DNA of 64,000 nt from NCBI GenBank assembly GCA_963677085.2, contig CAXXFH010000006.1, positions 496,001 through 560,000 of the forward strand, given 5' to 3'. The stretch's first letter is position 1. Each line of letters opens with the position of its first letter. Below, in pieces: positions 7,979 through 17,005 of the stretch. The notes under the pieces are model-generated. The model did not search any database, was not told the origin of the DNA, and saw only the letters and a program-made list of their open reading frames with translations. Position numbers and translations under genes: made by a program. This DNA is from G963677085 sp963677085. GTDB lineage: Bacteria; Planctomycetota; Planctomycetia; Pirellulales; Thermoguttaceae.

Positions 7979-9618
7979 ATACCGAAATTCGCAGTCTGAT
8001 CGAGAACTGGCTCGAAGGCGACTTAGGCTTCGAAGACGCCGAGCAGCTTCGCGCCTGGCTGCGCACCGACGACGCCCATCTGGCCGACTTCCTTCGCGAG
8101 GCGTCGCTGGGCAGGCAACTGCGCGACCTGCTGGTGGGCGAGCGAATGTCGGCCGCCGTGCTCGACGACCTCACGACCCTCGAGCCTGTCGCGACATGCG
8201 ATCCTTTGGTGGCGGACGAGGACAGCGATTCTCGGGCGACAGATTCCGCGTTACCCATGCCGCTGCGTTCGCGGCTGGTCGGCGTGCTCGGGTTGATTCT
8301 TCCGGAAGCGATTTCACCGCGAATCCATCCCGGGCGGTTTGTGGTCGCTTGCCTAAGCCTGACGGTTGTTTTCTGGGCCGTGCTCTTCGCTGTGGTTTCC
8401 CAGCGTCCCGGTTCGTCGGAGCCTGCTCAGGTAGCGGCGCACAACGAAGATCCAAGCCAGCCGCCGATCGTGGCGCAATTGCTCCAAGCGGTCGATGCCT
8501 CTTGGGGTGGAGATGCCATCCGCACGCCGATGCCAGGCACGCACTTGCGTCAGGGACGTACGCTGGAGTTGACATCGGGCTTGGCCGAAATCCGCTTCGA
8601 GAGCGGCGCCACCGTGATTCTCCTTGGTCCGACCACGTTCTGTGTGAGTGACGGCAATGCGGGCGAGCTGCGGGTCGGTACCCTCGTGGCGCGTTGCGAT
8701 TCGCCCAAAAATAAGGGATTTGCCGTCCAAACGCCTCACGTGCGGCTCGTCGATCTTGGCACGGAGTTCAACGTGGTCGTCGATCCGGCCGGCACGGCTC
8801 AGGTGCATGTTGTGGCGGGCAGCGTCGAAGCGCAGCCTGTCGCGGCGGGCGAATTTACCGTTGAACGCTCGCCGGGCTTGCAGCTTGAGGCCGATGAAGT
8901 GGCTCACTTCAACAACCGGGGTGCGTTAAGTGCGCGCTTTTTTGCGGCCTCGACTCGCTCGGATGCGATCTACCCACGTTGCGAACTGCCCGGCTTCGAA
9001 CCGATTCCGCTGGTGAATCCCAGCTTCGAGCTGCCAGGCACTGACAAGATTCACAACGACTGGTCGCAAGTGCCCGGTTGGTCGAGCGATTCTCGGCCGA
9101 CCGATTCCGGCGTTGAGCGGGGCGGACCCGTATCGGACGGGCAATGGCTCGGATTCCTTTGTTCCAACGACGAGCCGGTTTATCAAACGATCGACTATCG
9201 GATCAACCAAGATGACTTGCTGGTGTTACAGCTAGATGTGGCAACCACTTCGGCGTCGTCCGAGAAAACCAAGATACGCTGCACTTTGTACTACGACGAC
9301 GAAGGCACGCGGCATCCTTTCGCCACACGCGAATTTCTGTTGGATAACGTTCGCCGGCCGATGAAGCTGACCATTATGGGCAGTGCCGGCGACAAACCGG
9401 CTGCGGTCGGCAAGCGGCTTGGTGTTGAGTTGGCAAACGTAAGCACGGGGCGTTGCTGGATTGGCGTCGACCACGTGCGCCTTGCCGTTCGGTCGTCCGG
9501 TCGCAAGAAGGCAGAGCGTTCCGATGCCGCCCCACACTCACCAGACGGCTCGACGTCTTCCGCAGCATCGACACCCCTACCGGACAAACGTTCGACGACC
9601 ATCTCGCAACATCCTTAA
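7975..9618 (+). CDS. FecR-type anti-sigma with extracytoplasmic domain mimicking the downstream PEP-CTERM protein (cassette A)
   Basis: 547 residues from ATG 7975, overlapping the ECF stop. Residues 1-100 are cytoplasmic and helical (sigma-binding side), a membrane helix lies at ~123-142 (LTVVFWAVLFAVV), and the FecR domain at ~180-285 shows GATVILLGPT and LVDLGTEFNVVV. Residues ~346-505 form a separate beta-sandwich-like domain: LVNPSFELP, VPGW, TDSGVE-GG, YYDDEGTR, GKRLGVEL and WIGVDHVRL. The same blocks in the same order make up the mature part of the PEP-CTERM protein encoded next (INPSFEQP, VPGW, TDSGVESGG, YYQDGSTR, GKQIGIEF, WLGIDDVSL). FecR proteins normally answer TonB receptors; none is here. 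I infer this domain is the sensor. Confidence 0.87.
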   Translation: MNTEIRSLIENWLEGDLGFEDAEQLRAWLRTDDAHLADFLREASLGRQLRDLLVGERMSAAVLDDLTTLEPVATCDPLVADEDSDSRATDSALPMPLRSRLVGVLGLILPEAISPRIHPGRFVVACLSLTVVFWAVLFAVVSQRPGSSEPAQVAAHNEDPSQPPIVAQLLQAVDASWGGDAIRTPMPGTHLRQGRTLELTSGLAEIRFESGATVILLGPTTFCVSDGNAGELRVGTLVARCDSPKNKGFAVQTPHVRLVDLGTEFNVVVDPAGTAQVHVVAGSVEAQPVAAGEFTVERSPGLQLEADEVAHFNNRGALSARFFAASTRSDAIYPRCELPGFEPIPLVNPSFELPGTDKIHNDWSQVPGWSSDSRPTDSGVERGGPVSDGQWLGFLCSNDEPVYQTIDYRINQDDLLVLQLDVATTSASSEKTKIRCTLYYDDEGTRHPFATREFLLDNVRRPMKLTIMGSAGDKPAAVGKRLGVELANVSTGRCWIGVDHVRLAVRSSGRKKAERSDAAPHSPDGSTSSAASTPLPDKRSTTISQHP

Positions 9619-9645
9619 ATACTTCTTATTCCTGGGAACTGAACC

Positions 9646-10287
9646 ATGTTCGAGAAAACCATTTCTGCTGTGTCCTTTCTGGCGGCCCTGTGTCTTTGTG
9701 GTATGGCGAGTGCCGAAACAATTGCGCTTATTAATCCCAGTTTTGAACAGCCGGCCATCGGCAAGATTAAAACAGGTTTTGATGACGTTACGAACGACGT
9801 GCCCGGCTGGGAAAACGGGGGTTCAACATACACCGACTCGGGTGTTGAGTCGGGCGGCACCTCGGGCGACTATTTGGCCTTCCTGAAGTATTCCGACGAC
9901 TCGGTCATCCAGCTCACCTCGCACGCGATTGCCGCGGGCGAGCAGTTCAGCCTGGCGTTTTTCTCCCGCAATACGTCGAACCAGAGCACCCTGCGGGCCA
10001 GCTTGTACTACCAAGACGGTTCAACTCGCGAGACGATGACCGCCGAAGACATCGTGCTTACCGGCACGTGGACTCAGTACACGGTGACATTCAATGCCAA
10101 CGACCTGCCGGCGTCGATTGGTAAGCAGATCGGCATCGAGTTCAACAACGTGACGGTTGGTGCGTCGACCTGGCTGGGAATCGACGACGTGAGCCTCGAA
10201 ACGACCGTCGTGCCCGAGCCTCCGAGTCTGGTGCTTCTCGGACTGGCCGCCCTGGGGCTGGCCGTCTATCATCGACGACGCGTCTGA
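9646..10287 (+). CDS. PEP-CTERM exported protein, partner of the cassette A anti-sigma
   Basis: 213 residues. A Sec signal peptide (MFEKTISAVSFLAALCLC, cleavage after MASA) leads into one ~160-residue domain starting INPSFEQP and ending WLGIDDVSL, then VPEPPS, a hydrophobic helix and a HRRRV tail: the PEP-CTERM sorting signal read by exosortase. The NPSFE...PGW pattern resembles galactose-binding-like/DUF642-like domains, so sugar binding is plausible but unproven. GGGAAC lies upstream of ATG 9646, 27 bases after the FecR stop, so it is probably in the same operon. Expected location: cell surface or extracellular matrix. Confidence 0.87.
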   Translation: MFEKTISAVSFLAALCLCGMASAETIALINPSFEQPAIGKIKTGFDDVTNDVPGWENGGSTYTDSGVESGGTSGDYLAFLKYSDDSVIQLTSHAIAAGEQFSLAFFSRNTSNQSTLRASLYYQDGSTRETMTAEDIVLTGTWTQYTVTFNANDLPASIGKQIGIEFNNVTVGASTWLGIDDVSLETTVVPEPPSLVLLGLAALGLAVYHRRRV

Positions 10288-10717
10288 ACGTGCGGCTGGT
10301 TTGATCGAAGGGGTGTTTGTCTTGGGTTTCCTGGTTCCCAATCTCCGGCTTGGGAACCCATTTCCCAGAAGCTCCGCTTCGAGGACGCTGGTGAAGACAA
10401 TCCGTGACCGTTGCCGTATCTTCATCCAACGGGAACCAAGGTCAGATAGTGGTCGCAAGCGAAGCGGAGCTTCGGAACGAGGGGGAAATGATGATGAGGT
10501 ATGAATTTGGCCTTCATACTTCATCCTTTAGAATTCATCCTCCCTAAAAAACTCCCTGGTTACCCGGATCGCGAAAAATCCGGTTCATATTCGCCTTTCT
10601 GGCGAAAAAACCCCGCAATCCACTCCCGCGAGGGGTCTAATTTCACGGTCTTGGCGCGTATTGGCGTAGGAAGAAAAAGGTATTCTTTCATCGCCATCCT
10701 TTTGCGCCCCGGGGCAG
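10288..10717. other. 430-bp spacer between cassettes A and B with dispersed repeat
   Basis: No gene seen. Around 10329-10385 lies the palindromic repeat GGTTCCCAATCTCCGGCTTGGGAACC with the following AGAAGCTCCGCTTCGAGGA hairpin, a family found about a dozen times in this window. The region before 10718 should contain the promoter for cassette B, but I cannot place it. Confidence 0.5.
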
Positions 10718-11257
10718 ATGTCTATTACCGTGACCAAGCAAGACCGCGTCGCCGAATTTCTCCGGCTGCACACCCGGCACGAAGCCCGGGTGCACGCCTT
10801 TATTCTGTCGTTGCTCCCCAATTGGAGCGACGCGGAAGAGGTGATGCAGGAGACGGTTACCGTCTTGTGGGGCAAATTCGACGAATTCCAGCCCGACAGC
10901 AACTACTTCGCCTGGGCCTGCCAGATTGCCCGATTTGAGGTGGGCCGTTACCTGCGACGGCAACACCGCCATCGCCTGGAGTACGGACCGGAAGTCCTCG
11001 ATCTGCTCACGGAAACGGCTTCCGAAATGGATGACGAGCTGGCCGCCCGGCAACATGCCCTGGCCGGCTGCGTGGAGAAGCTTTCGGAAAAAGACCGGCA
11101 TCTGGTCGTCCTACGATACCGCGATGGGCTGAAGGCCGAAGGCATCGCCGGTGAGGTCGGCCGTTCGGTACATGCCGTTTATAAGGCGATGAAGCGGATT
11201 CGACGCGTGCTTTACGACTGCGTGGCTGCGGCGTTGGCGCAGGAGGGCACCGCATGA
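10718..11257 (+). CDS. ECF sigma factor, cassette B
   Basis: 179 residues. Region 2 reads AFILSLLPNWSDAEEVMQETVTVLWGKFDEF and FAWACQIARFEVGRYLRR; region 4 reads LVVLRYRDGLKAEGIAGEVGRSVHAVYKAMKRIRRVL. It is clearly related to the cassette A and C sigma factors (same NWSDAEE/HWSDAEE type block). It overlaps the next gene by ATGA (11254-11257), indicating coupled translation with its anti-sigma. No C-terminal extension. Confidence 0.88.
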   Translation: MSITVTKQDRVAEFLRLHTRHEARVHAFILSLLPNWSDAEEVMQETVTVLWGKFDEFQPDSNYFAWACQIARFEVGRYLRRQHRHRLEYGPEVLDLLTETASEMDDELAARQHALAGCVEKLSEKDRHLVVLRYRDGLKAEGIAGEVGRSVHAVYKAMKRIRRVLYDCVAAALAQEGTA

Positions 11258-12783
11258 CGCCTTCGCATGCCTACGACCGGCCGCACGACTTCGAACGGCT
11301 CGACGACCTGATCGAGCGATCGCTGGCCGACGAGCTTACCTCGGAAGAACACGCCGAACTGCAACGGCTGCTGGTCGGCAACGTCGAGGTGCGTCGCGAG
11401 TATCTGCGGCTGATGCAGCAACACCTGACGCTTACCCGGCTGGTTGGCTCTTCTCGCGAACCTTCGCTTCCGGCCGATTTGCAGTCCGTGGGCGATGTGG
11501 CCGGTGTCTTTCCGGTCGAGCGGCGTTCGTGGCGGACCGCACTGACTTCGTCACTCGACTGGCGTGGCCATCCGTGGCGATTCTCGGCGGCCGTGTTGGC
11601 GCTGACCGTTGTCTTCTGGGGTGTTTTCGTGGGCCTGGTTTGGCCGCGTTTCGGCGCGACCGAAGTGGCACGGCCGACGGATATCCCGGCGGAACTCGGC
11701 CTACAGCCGATCGTAGCGCGACTGACCGGCACGATCGAAGCCACTTGGCGGGGCGACGCGGCATTGGCCCCGGCGCCCGGCAGTCATTTGCGGTTGAAGC
11801 GTCGGTTGAGTCTGGCGTCGGGCCTTGCGCAATTGGCGTTCAACAAAGGGGCAACAATCGTCGTTGAAGGACCGGCCAGTTTCACGCTGAGCGACGAAAA
11901 CGGTTTGCGGCTCGACTTCGGGCGGATCGTCGCCCGGGTACCGGAGCCGGCACGGGGATTCGCCGTCGAAACGCCGCACGCGCGAATCGTCGATCTGGGC
12001 ACGGAGTTCGGCGTGGTGGTCGAGCAGCAGGGACAGACCTTATTGCACGTTCACGACGGCCAAGTGGAACTAGCCCTACACGATCAGCCGGGTTCAGATT
12101 CGCAACTGGTGGTCGGCGGTCAGGCAGTGAGGGTGGAGAAAGCTTCGATACGATCGATCGATCTGCCGCCCTCGCAGTTGGTGGCTTTTCGAGCCTTGTT
12201 CGACAGAAATGTTCCTGGGTTCTTCAAGAACTTGGTCGTCAATGGCGGGTTTGTGCAAACGGCCGATCCGATCGGTTGGACCATCGTCGGCAATACGGCC
12301 GGAATGAGTCCTAATGCCGATCGAGACACCGACGGCGATGGTCACTATTTGGGGATGGCTTTGGGGAATGATGATGAGACGCATCTGCCGGATAGCGTTG
12401 TCTATCAGGTTGTCGATGTTACGCCCGGCCAAGCCTATTACTTTTCGTTCAACCACACCGCTTGGGCCACGCCCGGCGCCATTTCGCTGAAGGTAGACGT
12501 GTTTGACGGTGTGGTCGACAGCGTGGACCTCGCCGCCGATCCCCTGGGTGACGGCGGTCTTCTCGGGGTGAGGGTGACGGCCGCCGCGGATAGGTCCTAC
12601 CAACGATACCAAGCCATTCTCACGCCCACCCAAAACAAGGTAACCATCCGCTTTTCGGATAAGGGGAACCGTACGACTCATAGTCAGGACCTCTGGGTCG
12701 ACACGGTTCGCTTGATTTCCGTGGAACAACTCAACACCCAAAATCCGGCCGACAGGCCCTCTTCGGGGCGGCCGTCGCCATGA
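11254..12783 (+). CDS. FecR-type anti-sigma with C-terminal copy of the PEP-CTERM protein domain (cassette B)
   Basis: 509 residues. The cytoplasmic N-terminus is helical (LIERSLADELTSEEHAELQRLL), a membrane helix lies at ~110-131 (LALTVVFWGVFVGLVW), and the FecR domain at ~165-280 has GATIVVEGPASF and IVDLGTEFGVVV. Residues ~323-487 are a near copy of the exported protein at 12902: counting by eye, roughly two thirds of aligned residues are identical (shared blocks TADP-GWTI-GNTAGM, DRDTDGD, SVVYQVVDVT, HTAWATPGAI, DLWVD). The DNA is also visibly similar, so the copy is recent or maintained. There is no PEP-CTERM tail; the protein ends in a short polar stretch. Inferred role: sensor matched to the cognate surface protein. 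Confidence 0.9.
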   Translation: MTPSHAYDRPHDFERLDDLIERSLADELTSEEHAELQRLLVGNVEVRREYLRLMQQHLTLTRLVGSSREPSLPADLQSVGDVAGVFPVERRSWRTALTSSLDWRGHPWRFSAAVLALTVVFWGVFVGLVWPRFGATEVARPTDIPAELGLQPIVARLTGTIEATWRGDAALAPAPGSHLRLKRRLSLASGLAQLAFNKGATIVVEGPASFTLSDENGLRLDFGRIVARVPEPARGFAVETPHARIVDLGTEFGVVVEQQGQTLLHVHDGQVELALHDQPGSDSQLVVGGQAVRVEKASIRSIDLPPSQLVAFRALFDRNVPGFFKNLVVNGGFVQTADPIGWTIVGNTAGMSPNADRDTDGDGHYLGMALGNDDETHLPDSVVYQVVDVTPGQAYYFSFNHTAWATPGAISLKVDVFDGVVDSVDLAADPLGDGGLLGVRVTAAADRSYQRYQAILTPTQNKVTIRFSDKGNRTTHSQDLWVDTVRLISVEQLNTQNPADRPSSGRPSP

Positions 12784-12901
12784 TACCAAACGGCCCTACG
12801 AATACAGACAATCGGCCAGGGTCGCGCCTTTCCAGGCAAAATCATCAGACACCTCTTGGTAACGGTCATGCCGGCCGAAAATTGGCGAAAAGGAGAAAGA
12901 T

Positions 12902-13540
12902 ATGAATAGGTTTGCATTCGTTGCGGTTTCAGGAATTCTTTTAGCAAGTTCGATGGTTCGCGCTGAGGTAATCGTCAACGGCGGCTTCGTGAAAACGGCC
13001 GATCCGGTTGGTTGGACCATCAGCGGCAATACGGCCGGTATGAACCCCAACACCGATCGAGACACCGACGGCGACAACTACTATCTGGGAATGGCCTCCG
13101 GCAACGATGACACGCTTAACGTGCCGAACAGCGTCGTGTACCAGGTCGTTGATGTCACGGCTGGTCAGGCCTACGACTTCTCGCTCGACCACACCGCCTG
13201 GGCCACGCCGGGCGCCATCTTCCTTCATGTCGACATATTCGACGGATCGGTCGACAGCACTGATTTGACAACCAACCCGATCGGTGGTGGCGACTTGTTG
13301 GCCGTTAGCCTCACTTCGGCGGCGGACCGAGTTTACCAGACATACAACACGCTCGTCACATCGACGCAAGGGCAAGTCACGGTTCGTTTGTCCGACATCG
13401 GCAACACGACGCTTGGCAAGGACCTTTGGGTGGACAACGTGCAGATGTCGGAAGCCGTGCCCGAGCCGGCGTCGGTCGTGTCGCTCGTCGTGGCGGGGCT
13501 TGCCGGATTGGGGCTCTCTTTGGGGATGTGGTGGCGTTAA
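12902..13540 (+). CDS. PEP-CTERM exported protein, partner of the cassette B anti-sigma
   Basis: 212 residues. AAGGAG sits nine bases before ATG 12902. The signal peptide MNRFAFVAVSGILLASS is cleaved after MVRA; the mature domain starts VIVNGGFV and runs to DLWVDNVQM (~160 residues); the C-terminus is VPEPAS, a hydrophobic helix and a short WWR end, a PEP-CTERM signal with a minimal basic tail. DRDTDGDNYY looks like a Ca-binding Asp-rich loop (thrombospondin type-3-like, DxDxDG). It is 118 bases downstream of the anti-sigma gene. Expected at the surface after exosortase processing. Confidence 0.87.
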   Translation: MNRFAFVAVSGILLASSMVRAEVIVNGGFVKTADPVGWTISGNTAGMNPNTDRDTDGDNYYLGMASGNDDTLNVPNSVVYQVVDVTAGQAYDFSLDHTAWATPGAIFLHVDIFDGSVDSTDLTTNPIGGGDLLAVSLTSAADRVYQTYNTLVTSTQGQVTVRLSDIGNTTLGKDLWVDNVQMSEAVPEPASVVSLVVAGLAGLGLSLGMWWR

Positions 13541-13694
13541 TCCCCCTGATCGCGCCACGCTATCGGTAGTGGAATTGTGGACATGCAGGTCGCGCATGTT
13601 ATTATGGAGTCGATGCCGTGAGACGCAAAACCTTTCTGAAAAACGTCATGATCATCGCTAATTGCGGCGCAAGATCACTTGAAGGAGTGTAAAC

Positions 13695-14993
13695 ATGCAT
13701 AAAACGCTGTGGCTTGCCGCATTGATGATCTCAGCACTCGCGGTCCAGCCGGCCATGGCCGTTACCTACACGTGGAATGGCGGCGATGGCAGCAGCCAGG
13801 ACTGGAGCACGGCGGCCAATTGGGATGCAACTCTGACGAGTGCCGCCGACACGGCCCTGGTCTTTGGCGGCTCGAACAACGTGGGGACATCGGCCAATCG
13901 CCTGAACCAGGACGTTGTCACGCCGTTTGTACTTAACAAGCTTGCGTTTCAAAGTCTGTCCGATACGACGTCGATTTACCTGGGCGGCGGGCAACTGCAG
14001 TTCGTGGCCGACGGTTCCACGCAGCCGGTTATCGAAGGGCATCGCAAAAACACGATGTATGTCTACAACCCGATCGATCTTTCCGTCGGTACGGCGTTGT
14101 CGGTCAAGAACGAAACGTACAATGTCGAACTTCGTGGACCGATCACGGGCGAGGGCAGCGTCGTGTACGACACGGCGTTTGGCGCCGGCGGTTTCCGGCT
14201 GGACAACGCCAACAATACGTTCAGTGGTGGAACGACCATTCTTCACACGGGCGGCGCGAACGCCTCTTGGCGGAGGTTCTATATCGGTGCCTCGGGCAGC
14301 TTCGGCACGGGCGACGTGACGCTGCAAGGCGGCAACCTCAATCCGTACAATGCGAGCACAAACAGCCGGCCGGGCGGGATGATCTTCCATGCCGCCGACT
14401 CTATCCATGCCAACGACTTTGAGCTATTGGTTGATTCGCCCCTGTTTATCGGCGAGACGGAAAACTCCAGTTATAGCGGCTACCAGGTCGAGCTCACCGG
14501 CGACATCGATCTCAACGGCAACACGCTTTATCTCCGCGGCCAGGGCACGGGCACCCTCAGTGGCACGATCCTGAGCACCGGCGGTGGCGGAGGCATCAAG
14601 AAGATCGACGTGGCCACGTGGATTCTCGCCGACACGCTCGAGTTCGACCTCGACGGCACCGTGGCCAGCCTGATCGATCTGGACGACGGCACACTGGACA
14701 TCAGCGCGCTGACGATCGACTTCGCTGGCGCCAACGCCACCGAGGACACGTACGTGTTGGTCGACTACACCACGGGTGGCACGCTCGTCACGGGCACGAA
14801 CGGATTAACCGACAATACGTTTGGCGGCGTGGTGAACTTGCCCACGGGTTATGTCATTGCGAACGACACGGTCGGCCAGCAGGTACTGCTCACGACCGTA
14901 GTGCCCGAGCCGTCGACCGTCGCCCTGTTGGGCCTCGGCCTGTTAAGCATGGCCCTTTACGGCTTGCGGCGCCGTGGAGAGCGACGCCCGTAG
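13695..14993 (+). CDS. PEP-CTERM protein with autotransporter-like beta-strand repeats
   Basis: 432 residues; GAAGGAG precedes ATG 13695. Signal peptide MHKTLWLAALMISALAVQ, cleaved after PAMA. The start of the mature protein (YTWNGGDGSSQDWSTAANWD) and inner motifs such as FRLDNANNTFSGGTTI are typical of beta-helical autotransporter-associated strand repeats, also common in planctomycete surface proteins. The C-terminus carries VPEPSTVALLGLGLLSMALYGLRRRGERR, a textbook PEP-CTERM. Its coding frame stops one base before a repeat element (14994-15110). Role: probably an elongated surface or matrix protein; it has no counterpart domain in the cassette B FecR protein. Confidence 0.85.
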   Translation: MHKTLWLAALMISALAVQPAMAVTYTWNGGDGSSQDWSTAANWDATLTSAADTALVFGGSNNVGTSANRLNQDVVTPFVLNKLAFQSLSDTTSIYLGGGQLQFVADGSTQPVIEGHRKNTMYVYNPIDLSVGTALSVKNETYNVELRGPITGEGSVVYDTAFGAGGFRLDNANNTFSGGTTILHTGGANASWRRFYIGASGSFGTGDVTLQGGNLNPYNASTNSRPGGMIFHAADSIHANDFELLVDSPLFIGETENSSYSGYQVELTGDIDLNGNTLYLRGQGTGTLSGTILSTGGGGGIKKIDVATWILADTLEFDLDGTVASLIDLDDGTLDISALTIDFAGANATEDTYVLVDYTTGGTLVTGTNGLTDNTFGGVVNLPTGYVIANDTVGQQVLLTTVVPEPSTVALLGLGLLSMALYGLRRRGERRP

Positions 14994-15110
14994 CCCGTAG
15001 GCTATGCTTTAGCATAGCGAGATCTCCCCTCTCCCGCACGGGGAAAGAGGGCATGTGAGTTCCATACACGTTCTCAGGGAAACGTGCCATGCTGAAGCAT
15101 AGCCTACGGG
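14994..15110. repeat. 117-bp inverted-repeat element carrying the DUF1559 start codon
   Basis: Arms of 25 bp: 14994-15018 (containing the perfect palindrome GCTATGCTTTAGCATAGC) and 15086-15110, inverted, with about two mismatches. Between them is a CCCTCTCCCGC...GGGAAAGAGGG hairpin. The right arm contains CATGCTGAAGCATAGCCTAC, also found at 22721-22740 and 24372-24391, each time just before a DUF1559 gene. A left-arm type copy is at 45949-45969. Confidence 0.75.
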
Positions 15111-16063
15111 AAACGATTGACTCGCGCCGAACGTTTCGTGGGTTCACCCTAGTCGAACTTCTGGTGGTGATCGCGATCATCGGGATCTTGATCGCGCTGT
15201 TGTTGCCGGCGGTGCAGTCGGCCCGAGAGGCGGCCCGGCGTGCTCAATGCACGAACAACCTCAAGCAGATTGGGCTGGCGATTCTCAACTACGAGAACAC
15301 CTATCGCGTGTTGCCCTCGTGCGGAATCGCAGGCAAGCAGCACGATATCTCGTGGTTCATGCGCATTCTGCCGTACATCGAAAGTGGGACGATCTATAAC
15401 CAGCTCGATATCGATTTTCCCCGTGGCGGTTGGGCGGGCAGCAGCGCACACAACCGCGACGTGATGATGAGCAATCACTTCACCTGGGCACAATGTCCGT
15501 CGAGCACGATGGATCAGTTCGACCCGAGTGGTAGTTCGGCTGGGTTGCCGTTGCCGTTTTACACGGGCATCCACGGGTCGAAGAATCACCCTAGGGCCGA
15601 GGAAACGAGCTTTCTCGACGCCAGCGGCTGGTACTCGCCCGGCGGGGCCTTCGAAATCCACAAGAGCGTTTCCATGGCAGCCATTCGCGATGGTGCCAGT
15701 AACACGATGATGGTTGGCGAACAGTCAGACTTCCTGGAAAACTCCAACGGCACTACCTACGACGGCCGTAGCGACTGCAGCCATTCGATGTTGATGGGCG
15801 GAACCGTGGAAGGCACCGGTCCGGGGCGCATCTTTAACACCACGGTGGTCGTCCACCCCATCAATTTCCGCGACGCCAGCGGGCTGGGAATCCAGGGCAA
15901 CTGCGCGCCGAATCGTCCGCTGACGTCGGCCCATCCAGGCGGAATCAATGCGCTGTTCGTCGACGGCTCGATTCACTTCCTTGCCGAGTCGATGCCAATC
16001 GAGGTCCTTTACAACCTGGCCGACCGCGACGACGGCCACGTCATCCCTTCGAGCTTCGACTGA
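15089..16063 (+). CDS. DUF1559 / prepilin-type N-terminal methylation domain protein (1)
   Basis: 324 residues. The leader has RRTFRG before FTLVELLVVIAIIGILIALLLP, a type II/IV pseudopilin signal cleaved by prepilin peptidase after Gly, followed by the DUF1559 signature QSAREAARRAQCTNNLKQIGLA. The C-terminus has HPGGINALFVDGSIHFL, the H-x9-DG type motif. ATG 15089 lies within the right arm of a repeat; AGGGA lies eight bases upstream. DUF1559 proteins are highly amplified in planctomycetes and presumed surface or pseudopilus-like; function unknown. It shares one base with the lipoprotein gene downstream (TGATG), so the two are coupled. Confidence 0.9.
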   Translation: MLKHSLRETIDSRRTFRGFTLVELLVVIAIIGILIALLLPAVQSAREAARRAQCTNNLKQIGLAILNYENTYRVLPSCGIAGKQHDISWFMRILPYIESGTIYNQLDIDFPRGGWAGSSAHNRDVMMSNHFTWAQCPSSTMDQFDPSGSSAGLPLPFYTGIHGSKNHPRAEETSFLDASGWYSPGGAFEIHKSVSMAAIRDGASNTMMVGEQSDFLENSNGTTYDGRSDCSHSMLMGGTVEGTGPGRIFNTTVVVHPINFRDASGLGIQGNCAPNRPLTSAHPGGINALFVDGSIHFLAESMPIEVLYNLADRDDGHVIPSSFD

Positions 16064-16494
16064 TGCAAAAATCAACTCGTCTTTTCTTCGTTGTCCTGTT
16101 TGCCTTGGCGTTGGTCCCGGCGGCCGCCGTGCTGTCGGGTTGCGGGGGCGATGCTGGCTCGCCGCGTCAACCGGTTCTTGGAACGCTCACGTTCAACGGT
16201 GCGCCCGTTCCCGAGGCCCAGGTAGTCTTCCAGTGTCCCGAGCAGCACATCTACTACACGGCCATCACCGACGGCCAAGGGCAGTTCGAGGTGCGGGCGG
16301 CCAGCGGCGACGGTCTGCCGGCCGCGACCTACCAGGTAACCGTTTGCCCGGCACCCTCCGACGAGGAGGGCATGACCGCCGCGCCCGAGCGTCCCGACAT
16401 CCCACAAAAATACCGCAAGACCTCGACCAGCGATCTGAAGCTCACGGTGGCCGAGGGCGACAACCATTTCAATCTGGAAATGGTCTCGCACTAA
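16063..16494 (+). CDS. Small lipoprotein with carboxypeptidase-regulatory-like domain (1)
   Basis: 143 residues. Signal peptide with lipobox VLSGC (Cys ~28), then a short beta-sandwich of the transthyretin/carboxypeptidase-regulatory type: LGTLTFNGAPVPEAQVVFQ, TDGQGQFEV, LPAATYQVTV. Its start overlaps the DUF1559 stop by one base. Two more DUF1559/lipoprotein pairs follow at 22770/23920 and 24413/25474, so the pairing looks functional, perhaps a lipoprotein escort for the pseudopilin-like protein. Confidence 0.85.
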   Translation: MQKSTRLFFVVLFALALVPAAAVLSGCGGDAGSPRQPVLGTLTFNGAPVPEAQVVFQCPEQHIYYTAITDGQGQFEVRAASGDGLPAATYQVTVCPAPSDEEGMTAAPERPDIPQKYRKTSTSDLKLTVAEGDNHFNLEMVSH

Positions 16495-16510
16495 GCTTGG
16501 TTAGTTCTTA

Positions 16511-16732
16511 CTCAAACTGAAAGACAGAAGGAAGCCACAGATAAATACAGATACACGCAGATGACGAAAACGACTTGAAAACGTGGATTGTTTGGATGGA
16601 TCATGCTGTGAAGACGATGCTTCTCAATAGGGTCTCTCATACCAGATAGTCCGTTCGATGCTGGCGCCCCTGCTATCTGCGTTTATTTGCGTCTATCTGC
16701 GGCTCCAAGGTCGGAATTCTTTTCAGTTTGAG
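16511..16732. repeat. Imperfect inverted-repeat element (ATCTGCG type) in the cassette B-C spacer
   Basis: Outer arms CTCAAACTGAAA (16511-16522) and TTTCAGTTTGAG (16721-16732) are exact complements. Inner arms 16534-16563 (GCCACAGATAAATACAG...) and 16673-16703 (...GTCTATCTGCGGC) pair imperfectly over ~30 bp. The centre is unrelated sequence. No coding capacity. The rest of the 16495-17005 spacer holds a GGTTCCTAAGC...GGGAACC palindrome at about 16749-16773 and presumably the cassette C promoter. Confidence 0.65.
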
Positions 16733-17005
16733 TCCTCCCCATTGTCTGGTTCCTAAGCTCGCGATTGGGAACCAGTGGACAGTCGATTCTGCGGTTTGGC
16801 AATTCTGCGGTTTGGAAGCCAATTGAGAAACGGCTGCAACCGGTTTCTCGGTAAGGGCTTACGGCGGAATATGGCCCGGCGGGCCATATTTCTGGGGAAA
16901 TCCGCGACGAAACGGCCAATCTCGACGGGATACTAATGGGAAGGGTTTATCTATTGCCTTTCCCTCGCTGGTGTCATGGCCTTTTCTCCCGTGGTGGGGG
17001 TGTCG

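Noticed and set aside
8171..8651. Open frames inside the cassette A FecR gene on both strands
   Set aside because: Shadow frames without start signals or domains.
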